Assembly (NCBI GenBank): GCA_029204225.1
Contig: CM055109.1
Span: 18,407,590 to 18,471,589, forward strand
Source: Diphasiastrum complanatum
Lineage: Eukaryota > Streptophyta > Lycopodiopsida > Lycopodiales > Lycopodiaceae
DNA: 64,000 nucleotides
Direction: 5' to 3'
The notes beneath the pieces are model-generated. The model had not been told where the DNA came from. It searched no databases and saw only the letters and a program-made list of their open reading frames with translations. Every line of letters starts with the position of its first letter. Within the stretch, counting starts at the first letter, position 1. Shown here in pieces: positions 19,634 to 31,720 of the stretch. The position numbers and the translations under genes were made by a program.

Positions 19634-22600
19634 CAGAGCTCCAGCCTTGCGAGCCAATCTTTTTGCTCTCATATCAGCTTGCTCCACATACACCTTCTTA
19701 ACCTCTCCCTTTTGGAAAGCTCTTTCCTTGCGCAACTTCTGATAGGGTGCTGCTGCCCTTAATGTGGCATCAACAGCCAATCTTTTAACAGGGCCCTGAT
19801 CAACATTTTGAACCAGTTTTCACAGAGATACAAGATAAAAATAAAATGCCACAGAAAAGATTCTTACTAATCATCCTAAAGTAATTTTGTGCTGGACTAA
19901 GACAATTTCAGCACAAAACAAGACTATTGGTCACAACATAATTGCCCATTCCAGAAAAGGGTACATGTTGGAATCATGTTTCAAATGCGAGTTCTGTTTC
20001 AGAACAAGACCCAAATTTCCCTGATTTTTTGGAGCACCTAGTTTATTATTTTATTTCTTTTGTGAATTTTCCTTCAAAATAGGGAAAATATGGGATGACT
20101 TTAGGCTGCCTTAATATATTATTTAGACTTAAAAAGAAACTTGATGCCTATTAGATGGTTAAAGCTGTTCTGCCTTCACTGTTTTAGCGTCAAATAGGTC
20201 TTTGGATGGACAGTTACAGAGGGAGATAGAGATACGTGGAGGGGCAAATAGAGAGGCAGAAAGGCATAGACAGATAATGTGGTAGACAGTTATAGATAAA
20301 GACACTGCCCACCCACTCAGATCAAGAGGCAGATAGCAAGGCAGATAGAGAGACACAGAGACTGACACAGAGAGAGAGGCAGACCAGCAGAATGGAAGAT
20401 AGATAGATAACATAAAGAGGCAAATAGGCAGATTGACCAAAAGAGGCAGACAGCGGCATAGGTTTATGGTTTGGGCCATAGCAAATGAGGCCCAAACTGG
20501 GCTTAAAAACAATAAAATAGGTATTTCTTTTAGATAGATTAATAGCTTGTTCTGTGCCAGAAGATACAGACATGGTGCACGCTGCACAGACTGTATAGAA
20601 ATTTCACAAAACATATCTCCTTAAGATACTGAAATTCTTAGGATAAGTAACACGCCAATATTAGAGGAAAACCCCAAAAACCTACATGCAAAGATGAGTT
20701 ATCAGATTAGATGCAAAGTTTTTACGAAGTCAATATGAGAGGTTAGTAACATTGTCAGTAAGTCTTTCGAGTAAGTAACACACCAATATCAAAGCTACAA
20801 CCCAATAATCTACATGCAAAGGCTGAAATCATAATCAGTATATTATCTCTGCCCAAACAACAGCAACTTTCAAGTTTCAGGTCCTTCAGCCATGGACCTG
20901 AAACGTGTTACTATAAGTAATCATGGCCCTCAAGATTCCAAAGGCAAAATCACAGGATATATCCTAACATTTGTTTTGGCTCTTCATAAAAATGTGAAAT
21001 TCTGCATAACAAACAGAACAGTAGCTATGGCAATCAAAATATCTTCTGAAACAATCTCTCATGGAGTGCATAGTTAGTGACGGGATTCAAAACCCTTGAG
21101 AAAGAAATGTCTAATAAGAGGAACAAACACAAAATGGATAACAGCAAGTTTGGGTGTAAAGAAAACAAAAAGGGATGAATTACAGAATTGCACAACAACA
21201 AGATCAAAGAGAAGGACGCGCTAGGAAGAGAGGCAAACCATCTACAATAGCAAGGGTGGATGGAGGTCAACGACTCAGCTGGAAAGTATAAATAGTAAAC
21301 TTGCGTATTTAAGTAATGTGCTCTATTCATTGCATATCTATAACTTGTTCCACATTTGAAACCAATTTCTGAAAGAATCCAAGCAATCTCCAAAAATGGT
21401 CTTTACAAAATAAGTAAAAGCCAACCTTGGGAAGCATTGGTTTTATATAGCGTCCCCTATCTTCAGAAAAAATCACATTTTTTGCCCGCCCAGCTTTGCC
21501 TTTCCGCCTTTGTGCTTGTTGTGCAAAAAAAAGGAGTTGAGTATCCGTAATACCTCCTTCAGCATCAAAAATGAACTCCTCAGGAACTTGCTCCTGTTGG
21601 TTCTCCTTGTCCTCTTCATCCTCCTGGCGAAGTCATCACAGTGTGTAACTACAGTGACCTTTGAGACATTTACTGAATTTCAAATGATGTAGAAAGATCA
21701 TATATGAGCTCATAACAGAATGAAAGGAATCAGATATAATCAAGCAATAAACTTTCAAAATCCACAGGTAGTATTTTGGCTCCAAAAAACCTCCCGCTTT
21801 TAGAAGCTGACAACTAGATTTAGAAGGAGATTTCAGAAAGTCCTTTCATGATTTAAGATTCAAACAGCAATTCTCTTCTTATTTCTTCTAAAGCACAAAT
21901 TAACACAATGTTACATTAAAAGGCGCTCAAGCAAATACGCAATGTCATTTCCGAGCAAAATGGACTCATATAAGCAATAATTCTACCCAACTCAAATAAG
22001 ATAAAGTGAACCCTTCAAATCAGCAATTAAACTTCTGCCTTAAGCTTGAAGTGGATGTTTGTTAAGCCCTTGGCTCAATGTAAGCACTAAGCTTAAAGTA
22101 GATCTGTGTTAAGCCCTGTAATTGACAAATCTGACTCTTTGACGACATATGCGCCTTTGGGATGCCAACTAGATGGTAGATTTGATGCAATTAAAGCAAT
22201 GTTATGTAATACATTTGTACCCTTGAAAACATATTTATAGACATTGTGAACATCTTCAAGCAATCTTTAGTAGTGTTTCCGTGAATCGGAGGACTTGGCC
22301 TACCTTTCCAACTTTTCATCCCCTTTAATCCCTAATAAGGAAGGGCAGCAATCTTTAGATATTCAACTACTGTCTGGTGAAATTTCATTGTTGAGCAACT
22401 AACTCCTAGCTATTGTATAGTCATGCCTAATGTCCACTTCACCTTTGTCATGCTTGTACTAACCTTTGATATTGCTGTCTTGAGTTACCTATGAATAGCT
22501 ATTATCTACCCATAATAGGCTAACCCTGTATATGACTATGCTTTTGCATGCTTTCCATGTATGTACATTTGACAATCTTCTCATATATGTACATATGAAT

Positions 22601-25600
22601 GTGCTCTAGTTTGGAAATGGATGTTTGCGATCTCCACAACAAGCAAACACAAAAACGCACTAAAAGATGCCCCAGAATTTTGTTTGTTCCTTTCTCTCTC
22701 TACTGCCAACGATTCAAAAATTGCTTTTCCTCTATAGCTACTTTCAATTGGAGCCTTCACTCATCAGTTTTGGCCAACGGTGGAATCTCCCACTTCTCCC
22801 TCTCTTAAACTCATGATAGAAGACAGCAAATCTATCCTAATGAGAGAGAGAGAGAGAGAGAGAGACACACACACACACACACCTTATTCTCCTCATCCTT
22901 GTCCTCATCTTCGTCTTTCTGCTCACTCTGTGGTGGTGGCGGAGGCGGCGGAGGCCTATTTTGTTCCATTGGCTTATCTGTTATTGTAGCACGAGGTAAT
23001 ATCACAAGCTCTACCTGTATTCAAAGTACAGAAACAATATCCCAGCCTACAGTTACGGTTCAAGCTCACAGGTACCTGCATAATTCAACGACTCCATAAC
23101 ACACTAAATTGAGTCCAAGCAGGTTTGCTCATTCAGAGCATTAGAGACAACCTTATCTACATAGTACAAACTTAAAGATGTGAATTCTACAAGTGACAGT
23201 ATCAGGGAGTAAATGCTGCAAGACTTTTCAATGTTGAGCAGCATACCAATAATTGTGACGCTTAAAAGAACATGTACATGGAAAGCCAAAGATATGCTCA
23301 TAGCTAACAGATATTTGAAAAAATAACCAAAAGTTACAGTATTACATTAAAAAACCGACCTGAGAAGGGTGGCCATTCATTCTCAGAATACTAAAAAAAA
23401 GCCAGCATTCAAGAAGTCACTTTAGCCCAAAATATAACACACGTAAGGGCATTGCTTTGATAGAATTGTGCAATTTCAACAAGAGCTCAACATATGATAC
23501 ATAAAAGCAACCTACACTATTTGAAGGGCTAAAACACTACTAATCGTTTGTTAGTATGACAACCACAAATTCAAGGCTTAAAATTAACTTTGATACAAAT
23601 CTGGGAATATTATAGATGAAAAGCAAACAAGGAAGTATCTCACAGCTTTCTTGAGATCGTCAGCTCCAACCTTATCCCGCCCTTCCAATGCACCTAATGC
23701 TTTTGCAACTTTAACAGCATACAATTCTGCTCGATGGCCCTAAAATGACCATAAATTCCGATCAGAGTCAACCTTCATAAAACTAAACTACATTCACTTC
23801 CGTAATCTGAATTGTCACTTAGTACTTGGTGGCAGCTGCAAGAAAGGATGGCTGATCTGAGAAATATGCAACAACATAACGTTCATAGTGAATGCAAGTT
23901 GCATAGCACCTGGCAACCGCCTCGAATAGCCTCCATCACAAGATATTTAATCTGTTCTTTGGTAATGGTGATGTCCTTCAGCCATTCTCTCGCATAAATC
24001 ACCTGAAAAATCATGAAAAGGTAGCATGCCACTTGCACGTGAATATACAGAAACACATCTCAAAGGTGCCACAATATGTTTCTGAATTTTCAGAAACCAT
24101 ACCTAAAATCTCAAGCAGGAACAAGCGTGATGACAATGAAAAAAGGTGAACGTCTTCTTGCATCTGCAATTCACCTGTGTTTTTACGGCATCAATCGCCT
24201 CGGAAGCTTCTGACAATACTTGCCGTGCATTTTCTTGAAATTTAGAAGCAATCTCAACTGCTGACACTCGATCATCAAACTCCAGTAGGGTGTCTGCACT
24301 GCTCAATTGATCTCTCATATGATACTCACAAAATAATATTCAAGGTCGGGTTCTGAATGGATATTCCAATTGATTGCAGGTAAAATAGCTTAAGGTGTGC
24401 CAAGTACCTTAAGCTAATTGCTATCCGATCGAGCAGGTGATCCCGTAAGGCACCCTCCTCTGGATTGTATGTGGCTATCAAAAGCGGCTTGCAAGGATGT
24501 CGAACGCTTATGCCTTCTCTTTCAACCACATTGACTCCTTCAGTCAATACACTCAGTAAGAGGTTACTAATGCCTTCATCTAGAAGGTTAATCTCATCCA
24601 CATAGAGTACCCCTCTATGTGCATTTGCTAGCAATCCTGGTTGAAATACTGTAGTTCCTGACTTGACTGATTCCTCCACATCTACTGAGCCTAACAGTCG
24701 GTCTTCTGTGACACCAAGAGGAACCTGCAGGAGTGAAGTTTAACAAGCCTTTCATTGGAATGTTTGAAGAACAGAACTTCACAATTCAAAATATTTAATA
24801 ACGATGATGGATTTGTGGCTCTGATGAAAAAGCACTTGATGAATAGCATTCAAAACTTTGAGCGCTCAGATGAATCATGCAAGATATAAGAGAGTCACTA
24901 TATGATGAGCAAAATTCAAAGACCTCAGAATCATTATCTCACCGGTGAGAAAAAGAATAAGCCTTAAAAGCAACAGATTTACCTGCACAAAAGGTGCTCT
25001 TATGATTTCCACCTTTACATTGCCATCTTCAGAGTGTTGCAAACAATCAGATAATCCTTCTTCCCACCTGTGATAATTTTTTGGGATACAAGAATCAGGA
25101 AAAAGCAACAGCCAATTGAAAATTCATGTGTTAACCAGAAAAAAAACAGACAATTAAGAGGATCCTTGGACTGGTGAATGCAAATGTCGGAAGTAGCATC
25201 CTGAGGAATGGCCTCACGTAGCAAGAACTAAACGCAAATGATTGCTGTTAAAGTTTATCAGTCACATTTGCGTGAACGATGATCACCACAATAATGCTTA
25301 AATAAAGCTTAAGCTAAGCTCAACTGAGCTATACTGAACTACGATCTGGTCACTGATCGATTAACCAAAGAGCATGAGGCTCTCTGCCATGTTAATTGTA
25401 TTTGAGGCCCACTGGCTGACCTAATTGGGACTGAGGAACCAGAGATTTCATGCTCTTCCCAAATCACCCAATAATAGCTTAAACAACAATTAACATTATC
25501 AACAGAGAATAAATCAAACATATCAAAACTTAGAACCTAAGGTCCAATAACAGACAATAAAGTGCAGAATGCTCATATCCAAACTTGACAGTAAAATGGT

Positions 25601-27469
25601 ATGATCCTGCTTTAAGAATTATGTATAGTAACGTCCTTGATTCTTGGAAAGTTTTACCCATATCGAAAGGAGTCTAACAGAATCTAGGGTACTAGTAACT
25701 TGAGGCTTGAAAGCTGTACAGGAATTAATTCCTCATATGGTTAAAAGCTTCTTAATAGCATAGTCATAAGTAGTTCTCTTTATCTCGTCAACATCTTAAT
25801 GCATATGAAATACAATCTGAATTTCTTCCTTAGCATAGGGACAACATTGTCAAGTGAATAATCAAGAACACCCTGCTGGTGAAGCAATACAAGGACTGGA
25901 CCTTATCTTCTGAAATATAGGCCTACTCAAATTCTAAGCTTTGATGTTCGCATGTGGTCTGGTTTGAGGACATACTCCTCAGGTTTCAGGGGATTGGCAT
26001 TAGCTATCGACCCCACTACGACCTCAATAGGTGGCAGTATTGAATGCAAGCCACGTGCCATGATTGTCTTTGCAGTACCACGTCTTCCTGCTATGGCTAT
26101 ACCTCCAATTGAATTGTCAATCGCACCTAGTAACAAAGCTGTTTTGATTGCATCCTGTTTGCCAATATGATGTCAATCAAATTAGAATGATAAAGCAGTT
26201 GATTCACTCCAAATGCATAAAGCCATAATAAGTCAATGATATCAAAATTGTGCAGGCAGTTGTTGTTCTTGTAACAAGAAAATACATCTAATGAACTTAA
26301 AAGTTAAACTATTGAGCAGCCACTAGGTTTCTGCGCAACCATCAAGACAAGATAATGAAAATGAGCTTTTCAATGAGACACACACACGTTTCCGTATGTA
26401 CATTTATTGCAGTTTCAAGAAGAATAAAAATGCACAGCAATACCACCAAAAGAAGCTTATCATCAAAAATTGTCTCTTACACAGTTAACACCATTTTGAT
26501 CAAGCATAGTTTTTTGGCACCTCCTTTGGAAAATCTTGGAAATAGATGGGAGTAGAAGTAATCAGATCTAAAGTAAATAAAAGAGTCTCAGAAACATTTG
26601 AGATATTTTATGATCTAGATTTTCATGAATATGATTCAATAATAATATTGCAAGTTAGGCGGTAAGGAAAAAGATGAAATGGACACACAATCACATCATT
26701 AAAGCTCAAATTTAGCATAAAAGGACCCCAGATCATTGTCAGGAGTTCGTTTGTATTAACAGCTAGTAGGTGTGCAATCTTAAAATATCTGTAATACACA
26801 TATCAAAGTAACTATCAACAAATGATATCTTTTTGAGAGATAGGAATATATTCATATTCACAAACTTCATACAAGAAGTTGATGATGTCATTAAGTGAAG
26901 CTTAGAAAAAAGAGCTCATCTAATGTCATTTGCTTTCCTACAACTGAATACTCTCCAAGCAGCTAATAATGACTAGTATGTGATGGAAGTAGCAGACCAG
27001 ATATTATCAGCAGTTGGAAAGCAAGGACACAACACACGTGGTCTTAATTCCACGTTCTAGTGATTGCGAACAGAAATGGAAGAGCAGGCTTTACCTGTCC
27101 CACAACTGCAGGCAGGGGAAAGTACTGGCGGCCATAGGCATCAGCAATTTTTGGAGTTTGAGAGGTAACAGCGGCCCCATTGGGCTCCAGACCAGCAGTG
27201 GCCAATGCCGCTGAAGGAGGCCTTCCACATGGAAGAGAATGTGTGTGCCTTGTTGTTGTTGCGCCATTGCAAGCATCAGATTTCGAAATGCTGCCACTAA
27301 ATCCAATGCTGCCACGATTATGATGATGATGAGCAGCTGCAAAAGAGGTGAAAGAGGAAAGGCGATGGAATGAGGTGGAGGCAGGAGGAGATTGCAGAGG
27401 GAGAGGACAGGAGGAGAGAAAGGAAGGAGGAAGCACGCCCACGCAGGACGCCATCGCCATAGTGTTCAT
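19634..27469 (-). CDS. CHLD: magnesium-protoporphyrin IX chelatase subunit D (N-terminal ten exons visible)
   Basis: Subunit D of Mg-chelatase (EC 6.6.1.1), which with subunits I and H inserts Mg2+ into protoporphyrin IX at the first committed step of chlorophyll synthesis in the plastid. Exons on the minus strand: 27469-27095, 26154-25976, 25067-24983, 24724-24408, 24298-24175, 24002-23910, 23739-23644, 23014-22883, 21623-21426, 19795-19634. All junctions are GT-AG, all phases agree, and they give 587 codons with no stop. Residues 1-60 are a Ser/Pro/His-rich plastid transit peptide; starts at 27469, 27460 or 27454 are possible. Walker A (GRRGTAKT) is in exon 2; Walker B ([12 protein letters not shown]) and sensor-1 (IATYNPEEG) are in exon 4. 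Exon 8 has an eight-proline run and then the acidic linker. The C-terminal VWA domain (~180 residues, MIDAS DxSxS) is not in the window. Exon 10 ends on an intact GTAAGT donor, so the gene either continues past a >19.6-kb intron or is truncated. Confidence 0.95.
20209..20460. repeat. low-complexity GA/CAGATA-rich tract in CHLD intron 9
   Basis: An irregular run of GAGGCAGA, AGATAGA and ACACAGAGA words. Long open frames across it on the minus strand are compositional artefacts. Confidence 0.7.
20643..20835. repeat. imperfect tandem duplication in CHLD intron 9
   Basis: AAGTAACACGCCAATAT with CCTACATGCAAAG near 20647-20695 is repeated about 125 bases on as AAGTAACACACCAATAT with TCTACATGCAAAG. 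Confidence 0.6.
22841..22882. repeat. (GA)n(CA)n compound microsatellite forming the exon 8 splice donor of CHLD
   Basis: The (GA)n run passes directly into (CA)n and stops at the last base of the intron. On the gene strand intron 8 therefore begins GTGTGTGTGTGT and then CTCTCT, so the repeat itself supplies the 5' splice site next to exon 8 (ends at 22883). Confidence 0.85.
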
Positions 27470-27515
27470 GAAGAAAGCTATCCACAAACAGATCACCAAT
27501 CTAATCCAATAGGGC

Positions 27516-27590
27516 TTTAGGGTTTAGGGTTTAGCTTTACCTCTAAGTTTAGGGTTTTAGGGTTTAGGATTTAGCTTGACCTTTAGGTTT
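27516..27590 (-). promoter_or_regulatory. telo-box cluster upstream of CHLD
   Basis: Several AAACCCTAA/AAACCCTAAA words on the gene strand (TTTAGGG on plus) lie 47-120 bases before the CHLD start codon. Telo-boxes are known plant promoter elements, mainly in ribosomal-protein and cell-cycle genes. Here they probably lie in the 5' UTR or core promoter. Confidence 0.7.
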
Positions 27591-27639
27591 AAGATTTTTT
27601 GCATTTAGGGTTGGCTCCTCATTCGACCTCTTCACCCAG

Positions 27640-28890
27640 GCGTTACATCATGCTTTTACCTGAATAAACTAAACGGATCACCCGTTACTCTCGAGCACGT
27701 AATTTCTCATAAATGTACAAGCTCACTCACCCGTTCTTTGACCCGTGCTATTGAAAAACATTACCATGCCTTGGGTGAGCTAGCCATGAGCCATGATTAG
27801 GAGATTGTTAGCTTTTTCGAGATAGTGCTAAGTTTTTATGATGATTCGTTAAAAGATGAGATGTCACTCTTATTAGCCTTGCACTACTATGGTGATTTGT
27901 TGAAAATTAGGTGTCCCCTAGACCCCATAATTGGTTTGCTTAAGCCAGTTTTCAACATATGTTTTGGTTATGGCACAACATTAGAATGCAATACATAGAG
28001 AGATTCCATTCGTTTTAAAGTCATACTTGAATGTGTGGTGAGAAAACGTCCTGAGAACTAGCCATATCTCACTCAAAAGTATATTCGTCTATTAGTAGTG
28101 ATACAATCTGACAAAAGCCAAGTTAAAGAGCATATCACTAAAATTTATAAAAGCTTTCAGAGAAGATAGCAACCCTACATTCCGTGAATTGTTTACAAAC
28201 AATCAAATCCTAACAATTTATGTCTCATACTTGTACTAATATCTTGATAACTAGCAATGCCTTATAAAGTAAAGAATTGAAGCAATCCACCGTCGTCTAC
28301 ACAATCACATTTTATGTTGGAAAGTATAATGCATATGGTGTAGTGTTACTTTCCATTAGTATATGCCTATTCCTTTGTCATTTAGTATCAAAAAGCCAGT
28401 TATAAAGTATGCAACGATGTCTCCTTGGAAGTATGTAAGTAAATTCCTATCAAACATGCTACAATGATCACATTTTTTCCTCTTTACAGATGGGATAGTC
28501 TACCATACGAAGTATAGTTCAAAAACTTAAGAGGCATACCTCCGAAATGTCAAGACAAAAGTAGTGAACTAGCGCCACCATCAAGTTGAAGTTTTGCTTG
28601 TTGAAGGAGGCCAAAAATGCGTTTTTTGCATGATCTAAGCTTATGATTGTGTGCTGGACCTGTTAGAAGCTTCTATGCCTCTCTAATGAACCTTATTAGA
28701 GTGCTTGTAACCTCTGATCCAAGGCTTTTTGGGCTAGAGTTAAATTTTTGATGATTTCTCTCTCCAAGGTCCAAGGTGGAGAAATAACGCTATCGAAACT
28801 TATCAGTATGATTATGTACTTCGTGCTACCTTTTGTTACTTTGCTGCTAAACTGTGAGAGACAGAGATAGTAGCAACAATCATATCTTTG
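27640..28890. other. intergenic, no gene seen
   Basis: AT-rich sequence upstream of CHLD with no recognisable coding or repeat family. Confidence 0.5.
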
Positions 28891-29540
28891 TAGAGAGCTC
28901 TTCATGGTCAGAGATAAAGAACAGTATGTGGCTTTTTATTACCAAAACTTTTGGCATTCCATCGCTGGAAAGCAGCGATGGTGCACAGCAAATATTTTGT
29001 GTATATGAAACATATCATAACCAGATCATAATGTGGAAGTATCGCTGGTATAGTAGCGATGGAGTACCATTCATATTCAGAAGTTTAACTATCCATAGCA
29101 TATGCTACAAAAAGTATGCCATAATGTTATTAGTTCTGGCAACGATGGACTCCTCAATGGTATCTGGTAGCGATGGAGTGCCTACTGGTATTTAGGTAGT
29201 GATGGATTGCTCTGTGATAACTGAGCAGCGATAATGCATGATCATGATAGTGTCTAGGTAGCGCTACACCAGATCCTTGCAATGATGGATAGCTAGCATG
29301 TATTGCTATATCATGCGTTCAATCATTCAACACTATATGATAGTGATGCCCTACTAAATGATAGTGATGGGATATCATTCAACACTTAATGATAGCGATT
29401 CCACTTCCTATCAACAATTCTGGCCAGCGATGGTAGTAGTGATGGATAGCAGTTATGCTAGCAGTGATGGATAGCATACTTTATTCATCCGTAAATCCAA
29501 CAAAATTACTTATGCTAGCAGCGATGCATAATATCGATAC
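28890..29540. repeat. irregular field of AGYGATGG motifs
   Basis: About 14 copies of an AGCGATGG / AGTGATGGA word, nearly all on the plus strand with two or three as reverse complements (ATCGCTGG), occur at irregular spacings of about 15-70 bases. The sequence between copies is not repeated, unlike an ordinary tandem repeat. Confidence 0.6.
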
Positions 29541-29944
29541 TAATGCTTGCCATTTCTTTGATAGTAGTAGATCCACATCAAGAATAGGTAGGTTAAAAAA
29601 TGACTTACCGGTGCGATTGTAGGTTTGTCTCCACTCGTTGGAATGTAGGCATTGGTGATCCACAGCCTGTTCTGCCAAAAGGAGAAGAAGAGAATAGAAG
29701 AGAGAAAGAATGTGGGAGAGAGAAGAAGAATCGTGCCACCTTCATATAGGTGAGTTCCATCTAAACGGGTGTAGGAGAAGCAACCGACTGTGGCCATAGG
29801 ATGGAATGCAAGCGATTTTGACCGTAGAGGTAGTAATAAATGTACATGGAGGTTTAAAAAAAATCTCCCACCAAAAACTATAAAGGGCCATATGGCTTGT
29901 AAGGCAATGAAACCACTGGAGCAAAATAGCATTGGGTATCATTC

Positions 29945-29946
<2 letters not shown>

Positions 29947-30010
<64 letters not shown>
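29947..30010. repeat. (GA)n microsatellite, 64 bp
   Basis: An uninterrupted GA run between the motif field and the Penelope-like element. Confidence 0.95.
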
Positions 30011-30012
<2 letters not shown>

Positions 30013-30089
30013 CCACCAACCATACCCATAGTTAGTGAATCCCTCAGGGGGCAACTAGCTCCCCCCTAAGGGAAAGCTAACAGTTACCC

Positions 30090-30715
30090 ACCAAGAGATT
30101 GTCAATATTTTTAGGCAGATCAAATAAAAGTCCAGGAAACACTTCACGATACAAAAGCTTGTTAATGATCATACATAATTTGTCACGAGAGAAGCCATTG
30201 TTCTGAAAGGTATCAACAAGTGTTCGTACCTCCTTAAGAAAAGTTTCTTGCTTGTTACAACAATACATGACAGCTATTGTTTGCAATCTTATATGAATTA
30301 AACATAGGTCTATTTGAGGCAAGGTGTATATATTGCAAAAAGCAAAAAGGAAGGTCTCTCCTTTTATCATATTTAGACAGTTGTGTACAACCAGTAATTG
30401 GGTCGAATGAAATTGTAATATTCAAAAAGTTTACCGAATTACTTATGGTATCATTTCCATCAATCTCAAGGTATTCCAAGGGATAGATCCAGAATGGATT
30501 GTCAGGTGTTCTTAGTTGGGTTTTGTCTAGGAAATGTCCAACCGCATTATTGATAAAGCAGATGTTGTCTATATACCTGAACAAATATTTGAAGTTGTTC
30601 ATATATTCAATTTGCCCAAGTTTTGCAAGTATTTTAATAAACTGCATCTCAAAAAATGAAAGGTACCAATTGTATCATAATGGTGAGCATGAAAAACCCA
30701 TAGGTATTCCTCGGA
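30090..30715 (-). pseudogene. Penelope-like RT, C-terminal half (palm to thumb)
   Basis: On the minus strand, WRQIRGIPMGFSCSPL near 30720-30675 matches the RT block with GIPMG and a following CxP. After a frame change come the frame 30647-30255, where the catalytic block RYIDNICFINN replaces the usual YxDD (the second Asp is Asn, so it is probably inactive), and the conserved VNFLNITISFD and LSKYDKRRDLPF blocks. GIPMG, then RYIDD, then FLDL and KLYDKRDDF-like blocks is the order seen in Penelope-like or hydra-type RTs. Confidence 0.62.
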
Positions 30716-30716
30716 T

Positions 30717-31720
30717 TTGTCGCCAGGTTTGATCTCCAAGTCTTACAATGCAATTATCTATCAAGTAGGAATTTCATTTGCACAAAGGTGTCCTTGTCTA
30801 TATATAGCATCCCATTCATTTGAAACTGCTCTTTTGGAAGCCCATTTAAAATCATTGGACCCAGATAAACGTTTTATATTTAAGTATTTCGTGGAAAAAG
30901 GACTTAATCATATAGTGCTACAACATACTAATATCCAGTGTATTGCTACTGAATTACATGATGGATGGCTGAGACTCATGAGACTTCTACCTATGTATTC
31001 AAGTGTAGATATTGATAAGCATGTTGATTTTTGTAGAAAAAGTGCCCTAGAACTTCTAAAGAACAAAAATTGGATTCAAGGGAACACCATCCCACTACAT
31101 AAAAAAGAAAATGCCAACGATGAACGAAATTGGATTACAAGCACTTATATGTCAATGGAATTGACAAAGCTCAACATAACCCTTGATTTATGTGCGTATA
31201 TCTCGTACGTAAACTTGTTATAGAGAGACTTGATAGCCCGGATTCTATCCCTTTCCCTGATCTTACAAATCATCTCGTCTCAAATTCTTTGGAATACACT
31301 AGCACCTTTATGAGTGAGTTACTACCTGATGACTTTATATACTCAAAGGAATTACCTTACTTACTATGCACCTATAAGGCGCATAAGGAGACATTTCGAT
31401 GGATCACGAATGCCCATGATTGCTGTTTTTCCAAACTTGCAAAATTACTGACATGTGCTCTTGGTATGTTGTATCCTTGCATTATGAAAGATGCAGGCCT
31501 TAAGACAAAAACATACAAGAGCGTCCTAAATGGGGATACATCCTTACTATGACAATGTGATTCATCTATCGACTTCTATCTTAATTTACCCAAACTCATA
31601 TATACGATGAACGCAACAGATGTCTCCAAATGCTACGAAAATATTTCCCTGGATGGTACTGATGGTCTGAAAACTATTATGACGAAACTGATTTGCTTGG
31701 CATTTAAGATTTCAAAAAGG
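30717..31720 (+). pseudogene. Penelope-like RT, N-terminal half (fingers)
   Basis: Two overlapping frames (30717-31223, 31190-31552) and a third frame to about 31720 carry the N-terminal domain. The conserved block LPYLLCTYKAHKETFRWI corresponds to the PYLYxxPKxHK...R(F/P)I block of Penelope-like RTs. TMNATDVSKCYENI, near 31605-31645, is the first catalytic-Asp block (the Dx3YxNI pattern). Frameshifts at about 31200 and 31550 show decay. Confidence 0.58.

Larger units (their letters stand above)
30075..31720. mobile_element. Penelope-like retroelement, 5' half inverted relative to 3' half
   Basis: The two halves of one reverse transcriptase meet head to head near 30710. The N-terminal half reads on plus (30717-31720) and the C-terminal half on minus (30700-30090). 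Seen from the minus strand, an inverted 5' segment is followed by a sense 3' segment, the layout made by twin priming during target-primed reverse transcription. No GIY-YIG endonuclease is visible. The family call rests on RT motif spacing and spelling. Confidence 0.62.

Noticed and set aside
20159-20614. A 151-residue membrane-protein-like open frame on minus
   Set aside because: It translates a GA/CAGATA low-complexity tract inside CHLD intron 9; the hydrophobic pattern is compositional.
25339-25561. An extra CHLD exon in intron 2
   Set aside because: Exons 2 and 3 join in phase across a GTATGT donor and a CAG acceptor, completing the conserved EEW segment; the open frame between has no CHLD similarity.
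30075-31720. A domesticated single-copy rvt-type RT gene
   Set aside because: The RT halves are inverted and frameshifted and a catalytic Asp is lost, so this copy cannot encode a working cellular RT.
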